NCBI RefSeq assembly: GCF_007746795.1
Contig: NZ_CP036343.1
Coordinates: 4,811,357 to 4,875,356, forward strand
Length of the DNA: 64,000 nucleotides
Source of the DNA: Gimesia algae
GTDB lineage: Bacteria > Planctomycetota > Planctomycetia > Planctomycetales > Planctomycetaceae
Direction: 5' to 3'
The translations under genes were made by a program, and so were the position numbers. The first letter of the stretch is position 1, and every line of letters starts with the position of its first letter. Below the pieces are notes generated by a model, which worked only from the letters and a program-made list of their open reading frames with translations, was not told where the DNA came from and ran no database searches. Below are positions 46,707 to 55,477 of the stretch, piece after piece.

Positions 46707-46922
46707 TTTGAAAATCCGGTTAATCTCTGTTCTTCTTAAGTAGTTTCAGTTCATTTCCAAGAGAGAGAACTTTGGATGCAAGTTTCCCTTATCACTGTCA
46801 TCGACATTTCAAAATGTTAACCTTTAATGATTATAGGAATTATAACGAATTCACTTTCATTTAAGTTGAACCACTCCAGTCGCCGTAAAGTATTAAATAG
46901 CAACACATAAGAATGGACTGAT

Positions 46923-47828
46923 ATGACAGAACGGGAACAGATACAGCTGGGAAAAATTGGGTTCCGTGCCATGTGGAAATTTGGAGGACTGACTCCCTGG
47001 GACTTAATTATTCGAACGCTGAAAGGTTACGAAAAGCACCACCTCAGCGCCCATAGCGCGCAGTTTGCCTACTACTCCATCTTCACTTTCTTTCCTCTGC
47101 TGATCGTTATCATTGGCTGCCTGGCACAACTGCCGATTCGGGGCGTCATCCTAAGTGTGGAAAACGCCATCAATCAGGGATTACCCAGCAATGTCTCCAG
47201 TATGCTGTTTGCTCAGATAGAAGATATTCAGAATAAAACCACGCTCAGCCTGATTGGGGGGGGCGTGTTTCTGCTTGCCTGGGGAGGGGTTCGTTTGTTT
47301 ATTACAATGGAAACGGGCCTGGACTCTGTATTTGAAGTTGAACATCGTAGATCATTTCTGCGCTCAGGTGGATTGGCACTGCTGCTGACATTTGGCGTAT
47401 TGATTCTGCTGCTCACCGCATCCATTCTTCTGGTGGTGGGGCCTGAAATTGCCAGTCTGTTGATAGCAAATTTTCAATCTACCTGGCTGCATCTGTTATT
47501 TTCTGCGGGTGTTCGCTGGTCGGTGGCCTGCGGTTTCATGCTGATTTCCACTTCTGTGATCTATTGGGCCGTTCCCAGTATTACATTGCCTTGGAAGATC
47601 TTTACTCCCGGCAGCATGTTTGTCGTCATCAGTTGGGTCCTGATGCTGCTGGGTTTTCGCCTCTATGTCGAAAATTTTGCCCACTACAACGAAACCTATG
47701 GAACAATCGGGGGATTCATTGTGCTGCTGGCATGGCTCTATCTGACAGGAGCGATTCTGATGATCGGAGGCGAAATCAACGGTGTCATCTACCAGGCAGC
47801 GAAACTGAAATCGGAAGAAACTCCTTAA
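46923..47828 (+). CDS. YihY/BrkB family inner-membrane protein
   Basis: 301 residues. The family block 'HHLSAHSAQFAYYSIFTFFP' is followed by about six membrane helices, ending with 'YGTIGGFIVLLAWLYLTGAI' and 'MIGGEINGVIYQ', typical of YihY. Once annotated as RNase BN, the family is now regarded as membrane proteins of unclear function. Single gene; 130 bp before the DUF1501 gene. Confidence 0.93.
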   Translation: MTEREQIQLGKIGFRAMWKFGGLTPWDLIIRTLKGYEKHHLSAHSAQFAYYSIFTFFPLLIVIIGCLAQLPIRGVILSVENAINQGLPSNVSSMLFAQIEDIQNKTTLSLIGGGVFLLAWGGVRLFITMETGLDSVFEVEHRRSFLRSGGLALLLTFGVLILLLTASILLVVGPEIASLLIANFQSTWLHLLFSAGVRWSVACGFMLISTSVIYWAVPSITLPWKIFTPGSMFVVISWVLMLLGFRLYVENFAHYNETYGTIGGFIVLLAWLYLTGAILMIGGEINGVIYQAAKLKSEETP

Positions 47829-47958
47829 GTCCCCGGCCTCCCGGGTCAGCCAATCAGCATAAATCAATGCGGTTCCTTATTGACGAAACCAGATCGCGCT
47901 CAATAAAATACACGCATAAGAGAACTCTTATTTTTATTTCGCGCTAAGGATCGCAAAA

Positions 47959-49338
47959 ATGTTCCGCGTTGAATTTGGTAAATCAGGGAAGTACTGTGAT
48001 GGCATCAGTAGACGCCATTTTCTGCAAGCGGGAATCGCCGGGATGGGGTCGGCCAGCCTCTCACAAATTCTGCATGCAAAATCGCTGTCTGAACAGTCAG
48101 GAATCGAAAAGAAAGACACTTCGGTCATACTGCTCTGGCTGGACGGCGGGCCCAGTCACATGGATCTCTATGACCTGAAGCCCGAGGCCCCCAGTGAATA
48201 TAAGGGGATCTGGAATCCCATCCACACAAATGTACCGGGCATGGATATTACCGAAATGTTCCCGCTGCAGGCAAAATGTGCTGACAAATTTTCGCTGATC
48301 CGCTCATTGCATCATAATACCGGCGATCACTTTACTGGAGGCCACTGGATGCTCACCGGTCGCGGTGGTGTGAGTGGCGGCAGCACACCTGGACGAAATC
48401 CTTCGATCTCTTCCATGGCGACCAAAGTTCTGGGACCGCGTAATCCCAGTATGCCTGCTTATGTTTCCGTCCCTTATGCATCCAGCATCGGCTTACGGCC
48501 TGGTTATTTTGGCGGAAACTTTCTGGGCGTTCAACATGATCCGTTTGAAACCGAATCGGATCCCAACAGCCCGAATTTTCAAGTCAAGAACCTGAATCCA
48601 ACAACGGGGCTGTCGATTGATCGTCTGAAGGATCGCAAGAGTCTTTTGAAAAGCTTCGACCAGTTACGTCGCGAAGTGGATCAGTCCGGCATGCTCAATT
48701 CCATGGATCGACTGGATCAGAAGGCCTACGAAATGGTCACCGGCGAAAAGGCCCGGCAGGCATTCGATCTGAACACAGAAGATAATGAGCTACGTGAAAA
48801 ATATGGCCGACACACCTGGGGACAAAGTGTACTCCTCGCTCGCCGTCTAGTCGAAGCGGGAACCACATTCGTCACTGTGCACTTTGGTGGCTGGGATCAC
48901 CACTGGAATCTGCAGAGTGGCATGGACAGTTATCTCCCGCGCGTCGATCAGGCAGTGAGTGCCCTGTTTGAAGACCTGGCCCAGCGCGGATTGAGTGAGA
49001 AAGTGCTCGTCGTGCTCTGTGGCGAGTTCAGCCGAACTCCGCGCATGAATAATGGCGGTAACGGCGGTCCTCCCCTTAGCATGGGAACCCCGGGCCGCGA
49101 TCACTGGGGGAACTCGATGACCTGCCTGATGGGCGGCGGAGGCGTCAAAGGCGGACGCATCATTGGTGCCACAAACCGACTGGGCGAAGCTCCTGCCGAC
49201 CGACCGGTACGCCCCGGGCATATTCACCACACAATTTATCGCGTCCTGGGTATGGATCCAGAAACCTGGTTTACCGATCATTCCGGTAGACCAATTGCCG
49301 CCATTGACCATGGTGAAGTCATTCACGAACTTTTTTAA
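47959..49338 (+). CDS. DUF1501 domain protein, probable Tat-exported
   Basis: 459 residues. 'ISRRHFLQAGIAGMGSASLS' is a good twin-arginine signal. Family motifs: 'ILLWLDGGPSHMDLYDLKPE', 'FVTVHFGGWDHHWNLQSG', 'VLCGEFSRTPRMN' and 'GRDHWGNSMTCLMGGGG'. Closer to the widespread DUF1501 consensus than the copy at 39639. The usual DUF1549/DUF1553 partner is missing here too. Probable metal-dependent hydrolase fold, reaction unknown. Confidence 0.92.
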   Translation: MFRVEFGKSGKYCDGISRRHFLQAGIAGMGSASLSQILHAKSLSEQSGIEKKDTSVILLWLDGGPSHMDLYDLKPEAPSEYKGIWNPIHTNVPGMDITEMFPLQAKCADKFSLIRSLHHNTGDHFTGGHWMLTGRGGVSGGSTPGRNPSISSMATKVLGPRNPSMPAYVSVPYASSIGLRPGYFGGNFLGVQHDPFETESDPNSPNFQVKNLNPTTGLSIDRLKDRKSLLKSFDQLRREVDQSGMLNSMDRLDQKAYEMVTGEKARQAFDLNTEDNELREKYGRHTWGQSVLLARRLVEAGTTFVTVHFGGWDHHWNLQSGMDSYLPRVDQAVSALFEDLAQRGLSEKVLVVLCGEFSRTPRMNNGGNGGPPLSMGTPGRDHWGNSMTCLMGGGGVKGGRIIGATNRLGEAPADRPVRPGHIHHTIYRVLGMDPETWFTDHSGRPIAAIDHGEVIHELF

Positions 49339-49411
49339 ACCCTCCAACAGTCTGTAGATCAGCGTGCTTCCCACATCCCTTGACTCATGTTCTGGAGATT
49401 CACCGGCAAGG

Positions 49412-49651
49412 ATGGCTCATTCCCGACAGCAATGGGTTCAATTCCTGTCACTGTTAACGGGGGTCTGCCTGCTCTGGCTGGTCATCTTGCCTCAGATCGC
49501 CTCCATCCCGAGCGTAAAGGCAGATATCGATTTTCTCGAAGAAAAAAAAATCGATCCCACAGCCATGTTTTACTCTGATCTGGAAACAATTGAAGACACG
49601 GTACAGAATATTTCGGACTTCCATAAAGCACATCCGGACGCGTTGTGGTAA
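49412..49651 (+). CDS. Small single-span membrane protein
   Basis: 79 residues from ATG 49412 (the frame opens at 49364). One hydrophobic helix near the N-terminus ('WVQFLSLLTGVCLLWLVILP') followed by an acidic, probably extracytoplasmic part ('VKADIDFLEEKKIDPTAMFY'). GGAG at 49394 is rather far from the start, so initiation is uncertain. No family recognised. It follows the DUF1501 gene by about 70 bp. The TAA stop lies at the very edge of repeat copy 2. Confidence 0.6.
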   Translation: MAHSRQQWVQFLSLLTGVCLLWLVILPQIASIPSVKADIDFLEEKKIDPTAMFYSDLETIEDTVQNISDFHKAHPDALW

Positions 49652-49747
49652 GGTGGAGTGCATCACATTTTCCATAGCGTCAGTCATGGCTATTATACCT
49701 GGTTCAATTGCCCTTGGAGACGCTACAGTAAACCCGGACACAGGCTA
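49650..49747 (-). repeat. MITE-like palindromic interspersed repeat, copy 2
   Basis: On the minus strand it reads TAGCCTGTGTCCGGGTTTAC onward; it aligns gap-free with the other three copies, but is the most diverged in its right half (TGACGCTATGG replaces GAGACGCTATGG). Its outer edge touches the stop codon of the small membrane protein gene. Confidence 0.8.
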
Positions 49748-49824
49748 AATAGAGACTAAAATTTCCAAACCGAAATGCTGAGTCAGTCTGAATAGAACAA
49801 TTAATCTCAAACCGAAAGTTTCCC

Positions 49825-50361
49825 ATGAACTCCGACCCGTTCCGGGAGGCCCTTTCCCGCTATCCTTCCAGTCAGGGACAAACGCTGACAGAACTGTCTG
49901 ATGTAACTCCGGTACTGGTTGTGTTTCTGAGACACGGCGGCTGCCCGTTTTGTCGTCAGGTACTCGATCAACTGAAATCACTCTCTGCTCAACTGGCGGA
50001 ACGCCATCTGCAACTGGCCATCGTGCATATGATGGATGACAAAGAGGCAATCAAATTATTGTCCCACTATTCGTTACAGAACGTTTCCAGTTTCAGCGAC
50101 CCGGAACGCAAACTCTATGAACTCTTTCAGGTCAAACGAGGCAGCCTGGCCGAGACCGTGGGCCCTGCTGTCTGGTGGTCCGGCTTCAAAACGACAGTTC
50201 TCTCTGGTTATCTCCCCGGGATTCCAGGCAAGGACGTTCAACAACTGGGTGCCGCCGTGATTCTTGATCAAGGCAATGTCGTCGCCAGTTACTTCTCACA
50301 AAATTCAGCGGACCTGCCCGACTGGGATCAACTCCTGTCCTGCGAGCTTCCCCGGGAATAA
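49825..50361 (+). CDS. SelL-related/peroxiredoxin-like thioredoxin-fold protein
   Basis: 178 residues. The redox motif is Cys40-Pro-Phe-Cys43 in 'FLRHGGCPFCRQVLDQL'; the downstream 'AIVHMMDD' and 'FSDPERKLYELFQVKRGS' match AhpC/TSA-like SelL-related proteins, in which one Cys may be selenocysteine in other species. Here both are ordinary Cys codons. Probably a cytoplasmic thiol redox enzyme; its partner is unknown. Starts 77 bp after repeat copy 2. Confidence 0.85.
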   Translation: MNSDPFREALSRYPSSQGQTLTELSDVTPVLVVFLRHGGCPFCRQVLDQLKSLSAQLAERHLQLAIVHMMDDKEAIKLLSHYSLQNVSSFSDPERKLYELFQVKRGSLAETVGPAVWWSGFKTTVLSGYLPGIPGKDVQQLGAAVILDQGNVVASYFSQNSADLPDWDQLLSCELPRE

Positions 50362-50463
50362 CTGAACCTTGATTTCCAATTCAATCACGAACCTGTCATA
50401 ATGCGGTGACTCGGATCAAACCTCGCTTTTTTCAATTTCAACACTGACAGTTTCAGCCTTATC

Positions 50464-51504
50464 ATGACTACCGATTTTCCAGAGACGATCAATCAGGTCG
50501 AACAACTCGACGAACTGTTAAGCCGCCCCACTCCCCAGGTGATTCAGGCGCTCCAGCAGACAACCGGCGATATCATTCTGCTGGGTATTGCCGGCAAAAT
50601 GGGACCGACATTAGCCCGCATGATTCTACGCGGCGATGAAGCTGCCGGTATCAGCCGGCGCGTGATTGGTGTCAGCCGCTTTTCCGATGAAGCCAGCAGG
50701 CAACCTCTCGAAGACCTGGGAATTGAGACCATCAAAGGTGATCTGCTCGATTCCGACTTCATCAGCAGTTTGCCTGATGTCCCCAATGTGATCTACATGG
50801 CAGGGATGAAATTTGGCGCTACAGGAAACGAGTCGCTCACCTGGGCAATGAATACTTATCTACCTGCACTTGTCTGCAACAAATATTTAAACAGCCGCAT
50901 CACCGCATTCTCGACCGGTAATATTTACGGTCTCGTCCCGGCAACCGGTCAGGGCTCGGTGGAAACTGATAAACCCAATCCTGTGGGCGAATATGCAATG
51001 AGCTGCCTGGGGCGCGAACGGATGTTCGAACACTTCAGCCGCACCCTGAACATACCGATGACCATCATCCGTCTCAACTATGCGACGGAATGCCGATATG
51101 GCGTACTCGTCGATCTGGCCTTGCAGGTCTATCACGAGCAGACCATTGACCTCTCTATGGGTTACGTGAATGTCATCTGGCAGGGGGACGCGAATGCGAT
51201 GACACTTTGCTCGATGCCCGACACTGCTTCCCCGCCAGCCTATCTGAATGTCTCAGGACCTCAGCTACTCGAAGTCCGTGACATCTGCGAACAGTTTGGC
51301 AAACGGTTCAATAAACAGCTGCAATTCACGGGAACAGCGGCCGCTGATGCTTTACTCAATAACGGACAATTCGGTCACAAACGATACGGTGCCCCCCTGG
51401 TAAATGTGGACAAGATCTTCGACTGGACTGCTGACTGGATTCAAAACGAACGTCCTCTGCTGGGTAAACCCACACACTTTGAATCGCGCAGTGGCAAGTT
51501 TTAA
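50464..51504 (+). CDS. NAD-dependent epimerase/dehydratase family protein (atypical active site)
   Basis: 346 residues of extended SDR type. The nucleotide-binding loop is 'ILLGIAGKMGPTLARMI' (Gly41, Gly44, Gly47), and 'AFSTGNIYGLV' holds the active-site Ser/Thr. The usual Y-x-x-x-K reads Tyr177-Ala-Met-Ser-Cys181, so the catalytic Lys is replaced by Cys. It may bind NAD without the usual proton relay, or use another residue. With the DHDPS-family gene 49 bp downstream it probably forms a sugar or sugar-acid pathway operon. Confidence 0.85.
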   Translation: MTTDFPETINQVEQLDELLSRPTPQVIQALQQTTGDIILLGIAGKMGPTLARMILRGDEAAGISRRVIGVSRFSDEASRQPLEDLGIETIKGDLLDSDFISSLPDVPNVIYMAGMKFGATGNESLTWAMNTYLPALVCNKYLNSRITAFSTGNIYGLVPATGQGSVETDKPNPVGEYAMSCLGRERMFEHFSRTLNIPMTIIRLNYATECRYGVLVDLALQVYHEQTIDLSMGYVNVIWQGDANAMTLCSMPDTASPPAYLNVSGPQLLEVRDICEQFGKRFNKQLQFTGTAAADALLNNGQFGHKRYGAPLVNVDKIFDWTADWIQNERPLLGKPTHFESRSGKF

Positions 51505-51553
51505 TTACAGTCTGTCAGGCACGAACGCTCGATAAATACAGGAAGCTTTTCTC

Positions 51554-52615
51554 GTGAACTCTTCACAAATCACAAAAATCCTGCAGCAGGGAACAGCTAT
51601 CCCCGCCCACCCGCTGGCATTGACCGCATCACGAAAACTGGATGAACGACGACAGCGAGCACTCTCGCGGTATTATATCGCCAGTGGTGTCGGCGGCCTG
51701 GCAGTCGGCGTACATACGACGCAATTTGAAATTCGCGATCCCGGTATTGACCTGTTTCAACCGGTACTGGAACTGGCGGCTGAAGAAATGAACCGCGCCG
51801 ACAACCAGAATGAAAAACCACTGCTGCGAGTCGCCGGGATTTGTGGTGACACGAAACAGGCCACCAGCGAAGCGGCCATCGCACGCGAAGCTGGTTATCA
51901 TTTCGGGCTGCTCAGTCTGTCTGCTTTAAAAGACGCCGACGAATACAAGTTAATTCAACATTGTCAGGCCGTTTCAGAAGTGATCCCCGTATTCGGCTTC
52001 TACCTGCAACCCGATGTAGGCGGACGCCTGTTGCCTTATTCCTTCTGGCGTCGCTTATGTGAAATCGAAAATGTCGCTGCGATCAAGATGGCCCCCTTTA
52101 ATCGCTATCACACACTGGATGTCATCCGGGCGGTCGCTGAATCGGGGCGTGGTGATATCGCCTTATATACAGGCAATGATGACAACATCGTGCTCGACCT
52201 GGTCACTCCTTTTCGCTTCAACTCTGATAAAAAGCAGCTCGAACGTCGAATCGCAGGAGGGCTGCTCGGCCACTGGGCTGTCTGGACCAGCAAAGCCGTA
52301 GAACTTCTCAAAGAATGCCAGCAGGTCGCATCAGCGCACTCGGATATCCCTCTTTCCATCCTGCATCGGAATACTGAAGTCACTGACTGCAATGCCGTGC
52401 TGTTTGATGTCGCCAATCACTTCCAGGGTTGTATCCCCGGCATCCACGAAATATTGCGTCGTCAGGGCCTGCTGGAAGGAACCTGGTGCCTGAATCCCAA
52501 TGAAACTCTCGGTCTTGGTCAGTTGGAAGAGATTGACCGTATTTATGCTGCTTACCCACATCTGAATGATGATGAGTTTGTCGCAGCAAATCGGGACGAC
52601 TGGCTCAGCGGCTGA
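51554..52615 (+). CDS. Dihydrodipicolinate synthase/N-acetylneuraminate lyase family protein
   Basis: 353 residues from GTG 51554, with AGGAAG about 8 bases upstream. The TIM-barrel aldolase family is shown by 'GVGGLAVGVHTTQFEI', Tyr150 in 'VFGFYLQPDVGG' and the Schiff-base Lys178 in 'VAAIKMAPFNRY'. Members condense or cleave pyruvate with aldehydes; long variants like this one, lying beside an epimerase, are more often sugar-acid aldolases or dehydratases than lysine biosynthetic DapA. Its stop abuts the stop of the convergent VCBS gene with no gap. Confidence 0.85.
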   Translation: MNSSQITKILQQGTAIPAHPLALTASRKLDERRQRALSRYYIASGVGGLAVGVHTTQFEIRDPGIDLFQPVLELAAEEMNRADNQNEKPLLRVAGICGDTKQATSEAAIAREAGYHFGLLSLSALKDADEYKLIQHCQAVSEVIPVFGFYLQPDVGGRLLPYSFWRRLCEIENVAAIKMAPFNRYHTLDVIRAVAESGRGDIALYTGNDDNIVLDLVTPFRFNSDKKQLERRIAGGLLGHWAVWTSKAVELLKECQQVASAHSDIPLSILHRNTEVTDCNAVLFDVANHFQGCIPGIHEILRRQGLLEGTWCLNPNETLGLGQLEEIDRIYAAYPHLNDDEFVAANRDDWLSG

Positions 52616-53815
52616 TTATTTCTCTCTATTCTGAAAGAGAAATGTCCCCAGCTTGGAGGCGGTGAGAATATCGATTCTCCCATCCTGGTTAACATCGGAG
52701 GCTTCGATCTGCACCCCGATTCCTGACCAGTCATCGACCAGATGGGGAATATATTGGACTTTATCATTCTCGTTGCGTTGCAGTTGAAACCAGTAAACCA
52801 CAGGTGCTTCTGCGGGCTCAATATCTCTGTTCGGACCATGTGCCCAACGTCGTTTACCGGTCACGACATCCTGCAGACCATCGCCGTCAATGTCAGCCAG
52901 AGCGAGAGCATGTGGTTGAGTGAATGCAGCACCATACTGCTTCAATTCGCTGCGATCACCCATTATTGTATGCTGTTTAAAAGTGATCTTCGCATCCTTC
53001 TGCTGTTGTTCAAACCAGGCGAGTCCCCAGCCGTGCGCATCGATGCTGGAGATCACATCGTTGTCACCATCGCCGTCTACATCGTAAACCAGCATCTGTG
53101 CTCCGCCCTTCTCTTTTGCAAACAGAAAAGGATGAAACTTCCAGTCTACTGCTCGCTGCGCCGGATTTTCAAACCAGCCATCATTGATCACAATGTCTGT
53201 CGCTTCATCTCCATTCAGGTCACCCGCTCCCGTTCCATGATAGAAGCGATTCCATTCTCCATGTGGTCCGATAGCATGAAAATGCCAGGGCTTGTCCGGC
53301 GCACTCCAATCCGGTGCTAACCAGCCCCATTGGTTCTCCCAGTGACAGATCAGTTCCGGCTTTTCATCACTGGTCACATCGACCAGGAGCGGTGACTCGC
53401 CCTGAACGCGTTCGAAGACGAAATGCTTTTTCCATTCCCCGTTTACCGTTTGAGGATTTTCATACCAGAACGCTTTGTGAAGATGTACGCGTCCCAGCAC
53501 CAGAATGTCATCCCAGCCGTCCGAATTGAAATCGTACACAAACACCAGCATGCAGTTACTGGGACTATCAGCGGGTGGCCAGGATACTGGCTCGTAAAAA
53601 CTTTGCTTTTTCTCGAAAGCGGGCCCTGCATACCAGTAAGGGCCGGCAACAATATCGCGCTGTCCATCATGATTGAAATCACCGCTGGCGATACCATCCG
53701 CGAAGTATTTATCAGTCAGAATTTTTTTCTGAAACTCAGCGGCTTGCGCCACCAAAGTAAAGACAGTCAGAACAGTAAAAGCACTCAATACAAGAAACTG
53801 ATTGACTCGTTTCAT
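52616..53815 (-). CDS. Secreted FG-GAP/VCBS-repeat protein
   Basis: 399 residues from ATG 53815, which starts a signal peptide (MKRVNQFLVLSAFTVLTVFT, cleavage after AQAA). Repeats of calcium-binding FG-GAP type recur: 'GDFNHDGQRDIVAG', 'DFNSDGWDDILVLG', 'DLNGDEATDIVIND', 'DVDGDGDNDVISS', 'DIDGDGLQDVVTG' and 'DVNQDGRIDILTA', about one per 55 residues, implying a beta-propeller. Such exported propellers are common in planctomycetes; partner unknown. Confidence 0.9.
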   Translation of the reverse strand: MKRVNQFLVLSAFTVLTVFTLVAQAAEFQKKILTDKYFADGIASGDFNHDGQRDIVAGPYWYAGPAFEKKQSFYEPVSWPPADSPSNCMLVFVYDFNSDGWDDILVLGRVHLHKAFWYENPQTVNGEWKKHFVFERVQGESPLLVDVTSDEKPELICHWENQWGWLAPDWSAPDKPWHFHAIGPHGEWNRFYHGTGAGDLNGDEATDIVINDGWFENPAQRAVDWKFHPFLFAKEKGGAQMLVYDVDGDGDNDVISSIDAHGWGLAWFEQQQKDAKITFKQHTIMGDRSELKQYGAAFTQPHALALADIDGDGLQDVVTGKRRWAHGPNRDIEPAEAPVVYWFQLQRNENDKVQYIPHLVDDWSGIGVQIEASDVNQDGRIDILTASKLGTFLFQNREK

Positions 53816-54072
53816 TGATTCATTTATCCGGACGCGAGGGATGTAGTCTGTCAGATACTTCAGATCGATCAAGTAAGTCGAAATCCGTATTCCAACTCTA
53901 CAAAACTTTAGTCAAAAATCAATTCGTTGCTTCATAACCCAAGTTTCGAGCCGGGGTTGACGATAATGATCATAGCGAGTAATAAATGGCTCCTTCCCAG
54001 TATGCAAGCCGGCCTTAGCTCCACACTGTAAACCATTTCCCGATAAGCATTTATCGACGAAGGACCGTCATA

Positions 54073-54456
54073 ATGTTTGATGAAAACACCAGCCAAATCC
54101 TCCAGGAAGCCGTTAACGAGATGTTAGTCTGGGTAGGTTTCGGAACCTTGGTCGGCCTGGCCGCCAAAGCCATCATGCCTGGAAAAGATCCGGGGGGCGC
54201 AGTGAGCACCCTGTTGATGGGCATCGGAGGCAGCGTGGTCGGGTGTGGTACTTTGATGTTTTTCTGGGATGGTGCCCGGGTGACTCCGATCAGCACGTTT
54301 GGTTTTATTGCGGCGACAGGTGGCGCATTTGTGCTCTTGTTTTTCTATCGACTGCTCTCCGGTTCCTTTTTCTCTGAAGCCGAAGATGGCGAACGCTGGC
54401 TGCACCGTCGTCGCCGACGTCGTCGTGCTCGCGGACTGGCTGACGAAACTTATTAA
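54073..54456 (+). CDS. GlsB/YeaQ/YmgE-like small membrane protein with Arg-rich tail
   Basis: 127 residues, three hydrophobic segments. 'VGLAAKAIMPGKDPGGAVST' and 'LLMGIGGSVVGCGTLMFF' match the Gly-rich helices of the transglycosylase-associated (GlsB/YeaQ/YmgE) family. The C-terminus carries a run of eight arginines after 'GERWLH', unusual for the family and probably cytoplasmic, facing lipid head groups or nucleic acid. Function of the family is not established; often stress-induced. Divergent from the VCBS gene. Confidence 0.75.
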   Translation: MFDENTSQILQEAVNEMLVWVGFGTLVGLAAKAIMPGKDPGGAVSTLLMGIGGSVVGCGTLMFFWDGARVTPISTFGFIAATGGAFVLLFFYRLLSGSFFSEAEDGERWLHRRRRRRRARGLADETY

Positions 54457-54631
54457 GCAGCATCTTTCTTATGCTTTTGATCCCCCACCAGAATAGAAAC
54501 AGAAACCCTCTGCTGTCAGATCGAATTAAGGCCGATAATCAAATTCTTGAAAAACAATTTTCTCCTGACTTGTGAGCTATAAAATAACCAATCAGAAGGG
54601 GAATTGGCTGGGTTTTTCCTGGTAAACTGGG

Positions 54632-54660
54632 TTGAACTGCATAACTTAATACGCTATATA
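54632..54660 (+). promoter_or_regulatory. Sigma-70-type promoter of tRNA-Leu
   Basis: TTGAAC (54632-54637), 17-base spacer, TATATA (54655-54660), ending 14 bases before the tRNA. Spacing and position are ideal for a housekeeping promoter. Confidence 0.75.
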
Positions 54661-54674
54661 ATCTTAAACAGCAT

Positions 54675-54758
<84 letters not shown>

Positions 54759-54921
54759 TCTTTTTCAAAGCCCCTCTCTCGCTAAATAATGCTTCCTGGA
54801 ACAGATCGTTTGATTTTGTCTCTGTTTCTGCATTGCATTTTCTTATGCTCCCCAGACGTTCTATCAGGAAGATATTTCCCACTTATAAATTGCCAATCTG
54901 AACGATCCAGCTGGAAATGTA

Positions 54922-55018
54922 ATTAGACTGTGTCCAGTTTTACTGTAGCGTCTCCAGGACTATTTGGACCGAGTATACTAGATTGAGAGACGCTATGGTT
55001 AAATGTGAAGCGATCTAA
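54922..55018 (+). repeat. MITE-like palindromic interspersed repeat, copy 3
   Basis: Begins TAGACTGTGTCCAGTTTTAC and ends near GCGATCTAAT. The inner inverted repeat AGCGTCTC ... GAGACGCT is perfect in this copy. About 165 bp downstream of tRNA-Leu. Confidence 0.88.
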
Positions 55019-55351
55019 TCTGGAATTCAGAATCTGACATAAACCGGGGTTTCTCTATTTTCAGATAAAACACATAATAGCATATCTCTGTCCTCTTTTC
55101 GGATCCTGAATAATTATCCGAATTTGAGACTCATGTTAATCAGATTTCTCAGACACCCATACAATGGTGGGGTGCGATACGCCTGACGCAATAGCATCAG
55201 GTCGTAGCAGCGCTTGCTCATTGAGCGGGAATTGTCTTGATGTGTCTGAAAACGGACGTCAAATTCGACTCAAGATCTGTTTCGACTCCAGCCTGCGTTA
55301 TTTTTGTTTGAATTCCATAGTTGTTTGCTCTGAAGTTCAAAGACGAACACA
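55019..55351. other. Intergenic segment between repeat copies 3 and 4
   Basis: 333 bases flanked by two direct copies of the repeat. The longest frame (63 codons, 55164-55355) has no recognisable motif and runs into copy 4. No RNA gene or IS remnant was identified. Confidence 0.45.
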
Positions 55352-55447
55352 CTAGACTGGGTCCAGTTTTACGATAGCGTTTCCAGCGGCATTTGGATCG
55401 AGAATATTATTTCGAAAGACGCTTTCGTTAATTGTGATGCGCTCTAG
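55352..55447 (+). repeat. MITE-like palindromic interspersed repeat, copy 4
   Basis: Begins ACTAGACTGGGTCCAGTTTT and ends GCGCTCTAGT, so CTAGA ... CTCTAG ends are visible. The inner arm is changed on both sides (AGCGTTTCC and CGAAAGACGCT). It ends 30 bp before the FixL-like kinase start, so it lies in that gene's promoter or leader. Confidence 0.85.
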
Positions 55448-55477
55448 TTACTCAAGCTAAGGCGTGCGAAAACCGGT

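Noticed and set aside
55019..55351. Composite transposon formed by repeat copies 3 and 4
   Set aside because: The segment between them carries no gene, and no transposase was found; two independent insertions are as likely.
55164..55355. 63-codon frame between repeat copies 3 and 4
   Set aside because: Stops within copy 4, no motif; considered chance rather than a passenger gene.
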